DNA of 64,000 bases from Pyricularia pennisetigena (Eukaryota > Ascomycota > Sordariomycetes > Magnaporthales > Pyriculariaceae): NCBI RefSeq assembly GCF_004337985.1, contig NC_043744.1, positions 1,304,730-1,368,729 of the forward strand. Direction: 5' to 3'. Position 1 is the first letter of the stretch, and every line of letters begins with the position of its first letter. The notes below the pieces were generated by a model, which was not told where the DNA came from, did not search any database, and saw only the letters and a program-made list of their open reading frames with translations. A program made the translations under genes and the position numbers. Shown piece by piece: positions 20,395 to 31,924 of this stretch.

Positions 20395-22238
20395 ATGAAC
20401 CACAGAAGCACAGCCGCCCCCAACGGCTCTGCCTCGGGCTGGAGGCGGCTCAGCGTCGGCGTCGTAGGCGGCGGCATCGGCGGCATGTCCACGGCCATCA
20501 GCCTGCGTCGTGCGGGCCACGACGTGACGGTTTACGAGAGAAACGACTACGCGGGAGAAGTCGGAGCGAGCGTATCGTGCGCGGCAAACGGCACCCGCTG
20601 GCTGCACGAGTGGAAGGTCGACCTGGCCAAGGGCAACGGCGTCGTGCTCAAGCGCCTCATCAACCGCGATTGGAGAACAGGGGATCCAGTGAGCATTTAC
20701 GAGCTGGATGACTATGTCGAGAAATGGCATTTCCCCTACTACATGTTCCACAGACAGCACATGCACAGCATGCTCATGCAGTGTGCCTTTGACGAGGAGG
20801 GCGAGGGCCCGGTGCCTGTGTTGAAGGTCAATCATGCCGTGAGTACATCATCTCCATCATCGACAGTTGCCACTATAGGCTTGTATACTCTTCTCACCGT
20901 GAACAAAGTGCATCACCGTCAATACGGAAACCGGCACCATCGCCTTCGGCAACGGCACAACCGCCACCCACGACCTCGTCATCGGCGCCGACGGCATCGG
21001 CTCCGTCGTGCGGCGCGCCATCGGCCTGAACCCGGAAAAGAGGCCGTCCGACTCGAGCTGCCTGCACGCCAACGTCACCACCGAGGAAGCCAGGGCGCTG
21101 GGGCTGGTCGACTACTCGCTCGACAGCGCGCTCGAGTACTGGGGCGGCCAGGAGGGCAAGTGGGACAAGATCGTGCTGTCTCCTTGCAACGGCGGCAGTC
21201 TGCTGTCGTACTACTGCTTCTTTTCGCGGTCGGCCGGCGACTATGCCTCCCAGAGCTGGGGCGGTCAGGACAGGCCGGTCGAGGAGCTGTTGGCGCCGTA
21301 TCCGGAGCTTGATCCGCAGGTCAAGAGTCATCTTGCTATTGGAAGGGACATTCAACCGTGGAGACTTTGGATTCAGTGAGCTGCCTTTTTTTTTTTTCTT
21401 CTTATTCTTCTTCTTTCTCCCATCGAAAGCTCGCCTGGAATCACGGCCGGGAAAACTCGAGTTGCTAACTTGGTTTCACCTAGTGAGCCTTACCCCTTCA
21501 TCACCGAGAAAAACAAAGGAACGGTCGCCCTTTTAGGGGACGCAGCGCATCCAGCAAGTCATTCATCCTTACCATGGCGTGATGTGATCTTGAGGAAAGA
21601 TGACCAGTCTGAACAACCGCTGATACGTGAGCAGATGATGCCGCACCAAAGCCAGGGCGCCTGCATGGCTATCGAGGACGCCGCCGCCCTGGGAATCATC
21701 TTCAGCAGGAAGCACTTCAGGGGAGACCTGCGCGAGTGTTTGGCCGTCTACGAGCAGGTCCGACTCCCGCGAGTCACGCGAGTGCAGGCCGCCGCCGCCA
21801 AGGCCGCGTCCAACATCAACGAAAGGATTGGTGAGTTGTTGCAAAACAAGTCTGACATCCAAGGGTCAAGGTCCAGGGGCATGTCGTTTTTTTTTTTTTT
21901 TTTTTTTTTTCTTTCTTGCTGACCGTCACTCCCTGGGTAGGATTCTCGAGCAACACAAACACGGCCACTTACAAGGTCGAGGACGAAAAGAACAAGTTGA
22001 CTATTGAGGAGATGAACGCGTAAGTTCTCTTTCGTCCAGTGGCAAGGCGCTGGTTCCAATGGCCTAAACGGAAGTGAACTGGCTGACCACTGCTGCCAAA
22101 TCTAGATATGACATGTACAAGGATATCGAGGAAGTGTTTGCCAAGAGAAGGCAGACAGAGTTTGTACCCAGGTTCATTCGCGGACTGCCTGTGGGCTTGA
22201 AGCTTCCAAGTGGCATCGTCATTGGAGCCTCCGCCTGA
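20395..22238 (+). CDS. FAD-dependent monooxygenase (salicylate hydroxylase-like), 462 aa
   Basis: Group A flavin hydroxylase using FAD, NAD(P)H and O2 to hydroxylate or oxidatively rearrange a cluster intermediate. Six exons: 20395-20838, 20909-21375, 21484-21553, 21635-21830, 21941-22019, 22106-22238; total 1389 nt in frame. The FAD-binding GxGxxG is at G25-G30 (VVGGGIGG), the DG motif is 'GADGIGS', and the second FAD motif GDAAHP carries D323. Intron 3 (21554-21634, 81 nt) is best explained as a GC-AG intron starting GCAAGT. Splicing it joins GDAAHP directly to MMPHQSQGACMAIEDA, the conserved family order. Introns 2 and 4 contain T-rich tracts. The C-terminus after 'NERIG' is assembled from three small exons. 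Family assignment is secure; the substrate is unknown. Confidence 0.9.
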
Positions 22239-22717
22239 GGGAACATTGTGTGTCTTGCTCCTGATTTTTATTTGTATACCTTTGTAGCTACCATGGTCAG
22301 CAGGAGTCGTGCAGACGGGGGAGTTCCGCTGCGAAATCTACTTGTTTTTTGTTCCGACAATGTGGCCGCACACTTCATTCAGCGGAAGATGATGGCCGAG
22401 ACACCAAACCAACCGACACCAATCGAAGTTTGACTAGCTGGCGAAACAAGATCTTGATATGCCAGACAGTAACGCAGTAAGTTATCTATTCTTGAGTTTC
22501 TCATCAATTCTTCCCCTGGGTCCTTTGGGCTTGTGGAACTATTCTTTCGCAAAGTCTTATTATTCGAGCACCGAGCCCTAGTCTGGGTCTAAAAATCCCG
22601 TCACTACTTTATCCTGTATCTCTCTAATTCCTAATGGGACACGTTTGACACTCGACTACAGGGATATCAGCCAGCCATTTCACCACCCTCGCCATTGACA
22701 TTTCCGTCAATAGCCAA
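22239..22717. other. convergent 3' intergenic region
   Basis: About 480 bp between the stop codons of the FAD monooxygenase and the sterol reductase. No feature recognised. Confidence 0.5.
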
Positions 22718-24190
22718 TTACCAGATGCCCGGGATGAACCGGTACGGCACAGTCCGGATGTACTCATCCCACTGCTTGCCATACTTCTCACGGCAGCGCT
22801 TGTCGCAGCGGTACGACCTGTGTACCAGCAGGATGGCCATGTAAATGCCGTAGAACCACACGATGCCGCTGGTCGTGCCGACGAGCGCGCACATGGCGAA
22901 GCTGAGGATGACGTCGCCGACGTAGTTGGCGTGGCGCGACCATCCCCACCATCCGCTGCAGAGCAGGATGCTCTCGTGCAGCTTTCCGTCCGAGGTGGTG
23001 TACTTGGCCCGGATGAACTTGGGCGCGGCGCCCCAGATCTTGCACTTGCCGTCGGTGCTGCGGACGCGGTCCTTGTGGTTGTTGCTGGTCCGGAAGATGA
23101 CGTAGCCGATCAGGCCTGTGGCAAAAGTGATGGCGACGTACATCATCGAGGGCTCCGTCTGGTGCTGGCCTAGGTACTGCGCCTGCAGGGTGTACATGAC
23201 CGGCATCCAGGCGGTGGCACCCCAGGCCAGGTAGAAGCCGAAGTGGTCGTGGGCAATGTCGATGGTGCGGAGGTACCAGTCCTCATAGATGAAAAAGTCC
23301 ACTACGTAAACAGCGTGGAGCAAAGACACGCAGATGATGGAAAGCGATACGCTGCCGTACTTCTGGTACTGGTAGGCGGCGTTGGAAATATCGCTGAGAC
23401 GTTGGGTTAGCACAACGTTGCAACACAAAAAGAAATGGGGCATAACCAGGAATACACACATCATGGTCCAGGACATCATGCCCACTCTACCAATGGTAAA
23501 GAGCTTCAGGTCAAAGGTCTCTCCGATCCTTGGGTTGTGCTCGATACCCATTTGGAAGTCGTAAATCATGGATCCTGTGGTCGCGAACTGTCAGCACTGC
23601 GCGCGTCCCCCCGAATTTACACACGGAACCTTCAACGACTTACCGCTAAACTTGCGATCACGAACATATGACGGCGCGACGTAGGCCTTGATGAAGACAA
23701 AGACCGACAGCAGCACGCCGGCCATGTTGGTCACGTATATCAATCCAGTCCACTGCTTGGGGATGATGGCGGCGTCGACGAGGCCGAGCCAGCAGAGAAC
23801 GCCAAAGACGATGTGGGTGACGAACCAAGCCTGCAGGCCATTGGTGCGGTAGGGCAGGATGTTTCCTCCGGGAGTCTGCTGTCCTAAGCTATCTTTACCG
23901 GGCAGGTACTGGAACAGAGCCGCCTGGAAGAGCACCCAGGTGGTGTAGGTGGTGAGGGCGTTCTGGTCGAACTGGAAATCGTACGCCGTCAGGGCTCGGT
24001 AAATGCTGCCGTCGAGGGTCGCCTGAAGGAACGAGATCAGGGACCCTTCATATTCGCAAAGGATGACGTTTGCGAGAATGACGCAGAGGGGGCAGAACAA
24101 AAGGAACAAGACCGATAGCATCTGGTGCTTGATGCTACTGCGGTCGTGGGCGCGACCCCAAGAAGCATTCTTGTGGGGGATGACATCCAT
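22718..24190 (-). CDS. sterol reductase of the ERG4/ERG24/DHCR7 family, closest in look to 7-dehydrocholesterol reductase, 445 aa
   Basis: Polytopic membrane reductase that would reduce a ring double bond of a sterol or sterol-like substrate with NADPH in the endoplasmic reticulum. Three exons on the minus strand: 24190-23644, 23574-23460, 23393-22718 (1338 nt coding). Intron 1 is 69 nt. Intron 2 is 66 nt (GTGTGT...CTAAC...CTCAG) and free of stops, so retention would add 22 residues. Family signatures: 'DWYLRTIDIAHDHFGFY', 'LLCSGWWGWSRHANYVGD' and the C-terminal 'VPYRFIPGIW'. Several hydrophobic segments fit a multi-spanning protein. The first two signatures resemble animal and plant DHCR7 more than fungal ERG4. 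Start is the ATG at 24190; the codon nine bases upstream in frame is TTG. It sits convergent with the FAD monooxygenase, which hints at a tailoring or resistance role. That role is inference. Confidence 0.9.
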
Positions 24191-24255
24191 CGCGATCAAT
24201 TGAAAGTGGAAGAAAACAAATCAATCCACTTGGTCGAGGCTGGTTGGCTGGCTGG

Positions 24256-24284
<29 letters not shown>
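24256..24284. repeat. poly-A homopolymer (29 A)
   Basis: Run of A about 65 bp upstream of the sterol reductase start codon (poly-T on its coding strand). Position in the probable promoter/5' UTR could affect nucleosome occupancy; that is inference. Confidence 0.95.
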
Positions 24285-24286
<2 letters not shown>

Positions 24287-25396
24287 CACGAAAGGGATCG
24301 CTTGCTCCGTGCTGAAATAAAACAGAAAGCAAAGGGATTGCAGGTAGAATGTGCGGCTTTTATCGAGGGCCTTGCTGTATAGAAGCAAAGATTCCTTAGC
24401 TAGCGCCGAACCTAAGCCATTCCCGACCCGCACAGGGTTTATTTGCGTTGGGTATGACTTTTTATTTTTTTTATTTCTTTTTTATTTTTTTTTAGTGGAA
24501 TGTTCGGTAAGAAAACCAAACTTAAAGCAAAAACTCAAAAAAAGGAGAAAAAAAAGAAGAGAAGAAAAAAGCAAGCGGCAGCCGAACGCCGGCCCGGCTG
24601 CCGCAGCCACATCAGGCCAAACATCAGTAGGGAATCAAAATAACCGTGGTGCAACGACTTATGCAATGATTATTGCGCGATGCCTTGGTCCAATGCCTGT
24701 GGGAACGAAATCCGTTATTAAGCCCGTTGCAATTTCCGTTGCGAAAATACGTCTGTGAGGTGCATTTGTTTGTGCCTGCAGCTGACAGTTGCATGCCCTG
24801 CCTGGCCCCTTGCCCCATGACAGACAGACAGCTCAGTGGTCGCGGGTGGTTGGGGTGTTGGGTTGGGTCGGGGTTGGGTTCACCTGGCAACGCTGGCTGG
24901 CAATGGTTGATTCAGATTTGACTTTTTCTTGCGACGGTCCGCCTCAGCGTATCGTGGTAGTTTGACTGACTCAAACTTTGCGATAGCCAGCTAGCAGGCA
25001 GGCCATCGATGGGAAATACAGACCAGGTTTTGATAAGCCCACCGTCCGAACATGAATCGTCATCATTTCATTAGCCCAAGTGTCCAAGATGCAGCTTAAG
25101 CTCTGTTGCGTGACATGGGGCGCGTTGTCACGCTGTTTGTTACAGCAAGGCCCGTGCCAACTCCCCTCTGACCGCCTGGAAGTGGCAGAATCCCCTGTAG
25201 ATTTAGTTGGGCAGAACAGACGCGTCCGTCAATTGCCCCTCACCCCTCACGCGCGCGCTGTGTGCTGTCTGTCCTGCTTTTCAACTTTCACCTAGGTGAA
25301 TTGCTGAATTATTACGCTCTTTGTAACACAGGCGCAGCTCTCTCGTTCGATTTGACGCCTTTGCAAAAAAAAAATTACTCAGCCACGGGCACGTTG

Positions 25397-25427
<31 letters not shown>
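25397..25427. repeat. poly-A homopolymer (31 A)
   Basis: Uninterrupted A run in the gene-poor region, preceded about 25 bp upstream by a shorter A run of ten. Confidence 0.95.
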
Positions 25428-25429
<2 letters not shown>

Positions 25430-28400
25430 ATGCCATACCTGGCGTCCCCACTCTCTCCTTGGGCCGCCTCTTGGCACCCTGTTGTGGTTTCTGTATATGT
25501 ACTGGCGCACGCAATCTTCAAGGGACCTGCAGAACAAAGAATGTTTCGCGACAGGCCAGCATTGACCCTTTGGGATGCGTTAGCTACATACCTCATCGAG
25601 CTTAGAATATATCTAGACCAAAAAAATGGTAGATAAAAAAAAACTGCCAGAATCCTTAGTGGCGGGCCATGGCGCCGGTATGGTCTCCCCTCCCACCCTT
25701 GCCACTTTCTGAGGCCTACCAGAGCGGAACGCTTTCACGCCGGAGCCCGAATCGGTGGCGTTGCTTTGGAATTCCCGCCGGGCTGGAACCGTGTGGGCCG
25801 CAACCAAGATTCCACCGAGGGATCTCGGAACCTGCCGCTCGTTCCTGGTGCGCCAAGTTGCCGCCTTGTGCATCACATAACTCCTTTTCCAGTTCGGCGT
25901 GTCCGTCCCTCCGCCGGATCTGTCGCTTGTGCAGCAAGAACTTTCCCCACCGCCGGCCCTCTGGGAGCTATCCTATACTTACGGAAGCCTGAGTAGTGCG
26001 CCCCTTTCCATTGGGTACATTCAGGATGCCTGCAGTATCCGCAACGTCTGGGCTTAGGTCGAGAGCTAAAACAGCGCCATGCGAGGCGAGATAAACATCA
26101 TCACTTCTGTACATCAGTAGCTTATCTTTCTCCATCCATTGCTGCAGATCGGGGTGGCACCCATGCCTATAGCCAAAGTTTAACTGGCCTCTGCAACCTC
26201 ATATGCGGTACTTTTCTACGGATAGCGCCGGGAATTGTTTTCCCCGCCATTTCTTTTCTGTTGTTTCTGGCGCGATGCACTACGCCTCAGACACTATATC
26301 ACCCGAAGAGACGGATGAGTTTCTCTCTTTTAGCTGCAGACTCTGCTGATGATGTTTCACGATCTTGCGCAGTTTCTTGTCGACAAGAGATCGCAGCGAA
26401 GCCCCAAGTATTACTATCACTCGCTTTTGCAGGAGTCGTGGGATTCTTTCGGATTCTATAGGTTATGTTATGATAACCCCGACCTGGCTTTCATGTATTT
26501 AATAATGTTAAAGACATCAAGTGTGAGTGAACAAGAAATCGTATGGGAAGATGAGCGTATCATATCGCAACCTTGTGGAAGAATCTTTTGTCTCGTGCGG
26601 ACTTTCCAGATGATAGTTCCGATGAGGGACCCGAGATGAACATCGAGCTTATAAAAATCGTGACTAAGACATTTCCGGCCTCCCAAGTTGGTACGGTAAA
26701 GCTGACTGGCCGTTTTGTTATATTTTTAGTGTTTGAATCAGTCGCACAAATTAGGTGAAAAAAAAAAAAGATTGGTTGAATGGATGTAAGCTTGTTTTGA
26801 AAGACATCTCGACGGACTCACACTCAAATGCGTTTGCATTGCTCCTAGCCTGTTTGTCATCTGGCTGAGAGATGAGGGGCAAAGCTGAAATGGTCCCGGT
26901 GATGCAATTTGTGGCACGCCCGCCCACACACGGAATCGGGAATGAGGACTTTTTGTTAAAATGCATGGATCCAAAGCTACCGCAGCGCAAACCGTCAACG
27001 GATACAATACCACTTTTATGGTGCGACAAGGATGAGTGTGCTCAGTGTGGACCCATGGTACATCAGATCTCGCGCTGCTGCTCAAAGGGATATCGTGCAT
27101 TTGTTATGTGCCTCGATGGATCCTGCGTGATATGAGTCGGTCCAGCAGAAGCCTCGCATATTTGATGGCTGTTGATTTTCCAAAAACGCATCGAATATTT
27201 GGGTTGTGCTGATCGCGTCTTTGTTGGCCATGGGGGCAGAGATGGCTTTGGCGCATTTGCCACTGAAACATGACTGGGGGATTGTCTCAGCGTGTTCCGA
27301 TACCATATTTCACGAGGTCTCAATGGGTAGCGTGGCAAAATACGGATTCGCACTACCCAAATCGGGTTCCGTCATCAGTATTGGGGATTTTGATCGGTCG
27401 ATTAGCGGGCAGGGGTCTCTTCTGCCCAATGAGGCTGGGGCAACCACTATCGGGTTTGGGTGAAACTGGAAGAATAATTAATAGTGGGTGGGGAGGACGC
27501 AGGACAAGCAGCCTCCGACTACTGCACAGCCCCCAACGACGGCCACTTCGGCCACTTCGGCCGTTCGTGCTCGCAACCACAGCAACCAGAGTAATTCTGG
27601 TGGTTATCGCAAGAACGGCCAAGTATAATGCCTGTCAAGATTTGGCAGTTAGTATTGCGCGATTGCAAGATGGCGCGAACAAATGAAACAGGTTGTACGA
27701 CATTAGCTCAGCCATCCTTGCCCTCTACTTTACAGTAACCCTCCGCCCGGGGGGCACGAGGTACAGCAGAGCGGATACTCCGCAAATTGCGCACTTGAAC
27801 AACCCATGCTTAATCCCTTCCCTTGGCCCAGTTTTCCACCACGGGTGCGCTAGAATCTGCTGAACACAAGCTTAAAAGCCACTGCCAAGAAAAGCAAAAA
27901 GTCTTGATTTTTTTTTTTTTTCTTTTATCTCGTCGCAGCCTAGCCTCCTGTTTTTATCCACTGTCGATTGCCAACAACAAAGACGGCCGGTTGTGCAACC
28001 TCCCTCCGTGCTTTACACAGCCGAGCCTCATCCTTGCGCTTTCTCGTCAGAGGTCTCACTCGCTGGGAGATGTGCATTCGCCTGCCAGGGGGGTGGTAAA
28101 TCCCACAAAATCCAGCAAGAACCGAGCGAGGTCAATAATCATGTAGCGGTGTGTCACAAAGTATTGGTTCACACTCATTACCATGCGCGCTCAAAGCCAT
28201 CCCAACATCCGATAATTTCACAAAAGATCACGGACATGAGCTTGTTATATATGGTCTCATTTTTGCGTAGCTTACGTGCCGTTTCCACGAGGATTGAACG
28301 TCAACAGACAGTCTGTGTCGGGTGCATGGTCTGATATTTAGGGTAGGCAGCTTTCCAGAAAAAATGCATAGCATCGGACGAATTGGGGAAGAGGAGTGTA

Positions 28401-28727
28401 AAAATAGAACAACCTGTTGAGAATAAACTGCTGACATGTTAGTTAGTCGATATCTTTTGTAAACTGTAGATATCTGATAATTTGCCTCCTGATGAGTTCC
28501 ATATAGAAACTGCAGGTACCTTCGTAACTGATAGCTCCCCTCAGAACAGCTGGCCATCACTGCTGATGTGGTTGTTAACGATTCTTAGAGCGAACAAAGA
28601 CGTGATAAAAAAAAAAAATAAAAATAAAAAAAGACTTGTGTACTCAAATAACGGTAGTCTTCTATCCTCCAGGTCTAGATTACAGAAAGCAGCACAAACG
28701 AGACATAAATCTGATGCCAAACTGTCA

Positions 28728-30374
28728 TCAAGTCGTAGCGTTATAAGACACGCAGGACCACGAGTCAGCATTGTTCGAGTCCCCACCCAAAAACTTGTTC
28801 ATCAGCGGCCACCGGCAGTGTCTCCTCGTGAACGCAACCTGCCCGCCCTGCTTGTCGTCGACAAACGCCGTGCCCGTCACAAAATCCGGCGCCTGGCCCT
28901 CCTCCACCCACCGCACCAAACTCATCAGCAGGTTATCATCGGGCCGATCCAAGAAGGCGACCTGCTTGCGCTCGTTGCCAATGTAGTGCGCCCCCGGCCC
29001 GCCGCTGCAGTGGCTCATTCCCGAGATGCGAAAGTAGCGATAGAAGGCGTCGAGCTCGGCCGGCTCCTGGCGCAGCGCAGCCCGCACCGACTCGTAATAC
29101 CGCGGCGACATGTCGCTGCTGATGACCGGGTCCATGGTGCCGTGGTAGTGCAGCAGCTTGCCGCCGCGGTCGCGGAACGCCGATATGTCGGCCTTTGTGG
29201 TCGCGATGTCGAAGGGATTCAGTGCGTCGCTCATCCCCCACAGGTCGGGCGTGAACTTGGCCGGGTCGAAATTTGGGTCCGCCATGACCACGTATTTTAT
29301 CCAGTCCGACTTATCGCTGGCCCGTCCGTTGTAGTAGATGTCGAAGGCCCCGATCATCTCGCTGCCCGGCTGCATGCGCGGGTACAGGACCGTCCCGTTG
29401 GGCGCCAGCGTGTCGCTGAAGATGGTGTTGACCGTGTTGACTTGCTTGGCCGTCAGGCAGGAGCCCGGCTGCGCGCTGCCGTTGTCGCAGAGCAGGCCGT
29501 CGGCTTTGTAGCGGCACAGATCCGGCGCCTCGAGGATGCCGTCTGCCAGGCCGTCCAGCGCGTCGCACTGGCTCAGCATGTCCTCGTGGACGACCCTCCA
29601 CAGATCCTCACTGACAAAGGTGTCGCTCGTGTTGGAGCCCGTCACTGGTAGGAAGTGACCGCTCCACGTGTTGAGGTTGTTGAAGTTGAGCGCCGGCGCA
29701 CCGACCGAGACGCCATCAAACATTTCTGGGTAGTCCTGCACCATCTTCATGCCCTGCCTGCCGCCCGTGGAGCAGCCGAGGTAGTAGCTTTTCGAGTGCT
29801 CCCTGCCATAAAACGCCCTAGACACATCCTTGCCCACCACGACGCCGGTTTTGATGGCTCGGAACGCAAAATCCTCGACGACCTCTGGCTTCTGGAAGAA
29901 CGGGATCCCGTCCATCCCGTCGTGGCCGTTGTTCGTGGCCACGGCAGCAAAGCCAAGCGAAGCCGCCCACTCCACGTCTTCGTACTGGACGCAGCCCCCG
30001 AGCCCGCCGTTGCCCGTGCTCAAGAACCGTCCACTCCAGTTCTGCGGCAGCCAGGCCTCGAAGTGGAGGCCCGAGGTGGCCGACGTGCTGATGTTGGATT
30101 GGACGCGGCAGAGCGGCACCGACACCAGCTGCGACGGCCTGTTGCAGGTGGGGTGGGCGTTGGGGAAGTTCAGCGTTGTGTTTGCCGGGACGAAATCGGC
30201 CGATATGAAGGTGCTGTTCGGGATCTGGAGCCCCTTGGCAAAGTTTTGGCATGCTTGCGTGAACTGCTCCGTGTCGGGACCATCGGCTGGAGACGCCCTG
30301 CTGGCCAGAGTTCGACAGTCTGCAGGGATGGCGGCCACCGCCGCTGCGGCGGCTAGGCGGCGAATGCTAGGCAT
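28728..30374 (-). CDS. secreted tannase / feruloyl esterase family hydrolase, 548 aa
   Basis: Secreted serine esterase that cleaves aromatic acid esters such as gallates or ferulates; in a cluster it could hydrolyse an ester product, but it may be an unrelated cell-wall or nutrition enzyme. The start ATG at 30374 gives an N-terminal signal peptide rich in Ala after 'MPSIRR'; the frame continues further upstream but that portion looks non-coding. The catalytic triad is visible: S202 in YLGCSTGG, D415 in GTMDP, H455 in GMSHCSGG. The flanking cysteines give the CS-D-HC motif of this family. Length is normal for tannase/FaeB-type proteins, and no intron is needed. Several N-glycosylation sequons such as NSTF and NTTL are present. 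Upstream lies a tandem 116-bp duplication. Confidence 0.92.
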   Translation of the reverse strand: MPSIRRLAAAAAVAAIPADCRTLASRASPADGPDTEQFTQACQNFAKGLQIPNSTFISADFVPANTTLNFPNAHPTCNRPSQLVSVPLCRVQSNISTSATSGLHFEAWLPQNWSGRFLSTGNGGLGGCVQYEDVEWAASLGFAAVATNNGHDGMDGIPFFQKPEVVEDFAFRAIKTGVVVGKDVSRAFYGREHSKSYYLGCSTGGRQGMKMVQDYPEMFDGVSVGAPALNFNNLNTWSGHFLPVTGSNTSDTFVSEDLWRVVHEDMLSQCDALDGLADGILEAPDLCRYKADGLLCDNGSAQPGSCLTAKQVNTVNTIFSDTLAPNGTVLYPRMQPGSEMIGAFDIYYNGRASDKSDWIKYVVMADPNFDPAKFTPDLWGMSDALNPFDIATTKADISAFRDRGGKLLHYHGTMDPVISSDMSPRYYESVRAALRQEPAELDAFYRYFRISGMSHCSGGPGAHYIGNERKQVAFLDRPDDNLLMSLVRWVEEGQAPDFVTGTAFVDDKQGGQVAFTRRHCRWPLMNKFLGGDSNNADSWSCVSYNATT

Positions 30375-30561
30375 CGTCACGACGAAAGGTTTGTTATGTG
30401 CTGAGAGATATGCTGAACAAATCTCGAATGAGATGCTCAGAACTGAAAAGAAGGTTTGCAGCAAGCAGTTGGGATGAATTTTAATACTTTCTCTATCTAC
30501 ATATATGAAGAGTCTCGGCATCAGATGCTGTATAATTCAAAGTTGAAATCGTCACAGGCAA

Positions 30562-30793
30562 CGTCCCAGCATGTTGAGCATGTATTGAATCGGATTTTCC
30601 TTCCTCCCAAGGGCAATGGCGCAACTGCCGATCTCCATTTCAATAGCCGCTACCTGTTTACCATTGATTATTGTCACCGTCCCTGCATCTTGAGCATATA
30701 ATGAGTCGGGTTTTCCTTTTTCCCACGGGCAATGGCCCAGCTGCCAATCCCCCATTCCATAAGCCGCTACCTTGTTAGCATCGTCACCGAGAT
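30562..30793. repeat. two-copy tandem repeat, unit about 116 bp, upstream of the tannase gene
   Basis: Unit 1 at about 30562-30677 and unit 2 at about 30678-30793 are diverged copies. Shared anchors include GAGCAT at 30576 and 30692, GGGCAATGG, and GCCGCTACC, spaced 116 bp apart. The pair lies about 190-420 bp upstream of the tannase start, so it may be a promoter duplication. Confidence 0.75.
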
Positions 30794-31842
30794 CTAGGTG
30801 AACTTGGCAGGGCTTGTCTGGGGTACCAGCTAGGGAAATGGCACTCGAGTCAGATCCCTGGCTAGTTCCGGGGTTTCCCAGGGAAATTTGTCTCCCCAAC
30901 TCTATTCCCCAGCGGCAGTGGTCGAGTAGTGCACCGCCGAGGCGGACGCGCAACCAAAGGAAATGTGTTTACCCATCTTGCCGTGCTGCACCTAGTCTAG
31001 TCATTTGCAATGTTAATGTCCAAGAAATGCGTGCATCGTTTGGCACTTGGAAGAGAGATCTGGCTCTTCAAGAGTATGAGACGTTGACAATGACTTTGGC
31101 TAATGCGGCCTATCAAAGTATTTCTACATGTGTTTGTTGCTTTTAAAGTGGTGCTCAGTGATTTCCCCCAAGTTGCTCCAGTTATGGCTCACTCGAACCC
31201 AAATGTAATCTGGGCTTGCTATCATGTCGCCTCATTCACAGGAACATAGGAAACTCTACAATGAAAATGGCTTTGATCACATTGCCATGTTTCGCTTAGG
31301 GCTGAATGTGAGCTAATCAACGGCGAATGGCCTTTCTGTTTTGTTTTCCAATCCAACGGATGGCTCCATTATCACGCTCAGAAAAGGCAAAAAAAAAATA
31401 CAGTTGTGCAGTTGCAGGCATACCCAGTCGTTCCAATATCAACAGCAAGCTGGCCCAAGGTAGGGGTAGGTAGCCACTTTGCACGAAATTCTGACTCGAG
31501 TCTAAAAGAAGCTTCACCTTGCCAGGCTTACCAAAGGGGTAGCCATCTCTAATGCTTCTTCAATGCCGAGGTAAAGCTCGTTGTTGATTACATTGTGTAG
31601 TATCTTTTTTTTTCTTTCTCCAAAAGAAGTTAGCCTCACGGGCTTAACATTTCACCGTTGTCTGAAACAGAAATCCACCTTGTGCCTGTTTTTGACCGTG
31701 ACGCCCCGAAAACGAAGGGTCCAGTCCGGGAGCCGAAACTCGCCCACTCCGGATAATAACCCCTGCTGTTTTGGTTGCCCCGGATTTTTTCCCCGCTTGC
31801 CGGGCCAATGCCGAGATTCGGCAATGGATTTTTTTTTTTTTT

Positions 31843-31924
31843 NNNNNNNNNNNNNNNNNNNNNNNNNNNNNNNNNNNNNNNNNNNNNNNNNNNNNNNNNN
31901 NNNNNNNNNNNNNNNNNNNNNNNN
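31843..31924. other. assembly gap (82 N) after a poly-T tract
   Basis: Run of N directly following about 14 T. Same type of break as the gap at 4733-4815. Confidence 0.97.

Larger units (their letters stand above)
24191..28727. other. 4.5-kb gene-poor region
   Basis: Between the sterol reductase start and the tannase stop I found only short, low-similarity frames. The region has two long poly-A tracts and AT-rich patches. It may hold an intron-rich gene or a long promoter that I cannot see by eye. No tRNA, transposon end or conserved domain was recognised. Confidence 0.5.

Noticed and set aside
21554..21634. Treating this segment as coding in the FAD monooxygenase
   Set aside because: It would insert 27 residues into a tightly conserved flavin motif; GCAAGT/GCAG splice signals fit better.
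24191..28727. A CRISPR-like, rRNA or extra enzyme gene in the gene-poor region
   Set aside because: No spaced repeats, rRNA sequence or conserved domain could be seen; left as unassigned.
28700..28790. B-box-like GTTCGAGTCCCC suggesting a tRNA
   Set aside because: No A-box or foldable acceptor nearby, and it lies within the tannase 3' coding end.
28482..29651. 389-codon plus-strand frame over the tannase gene
   Set aside because: Opposite strand of a clear esterase with Ser-Asp-His triad.
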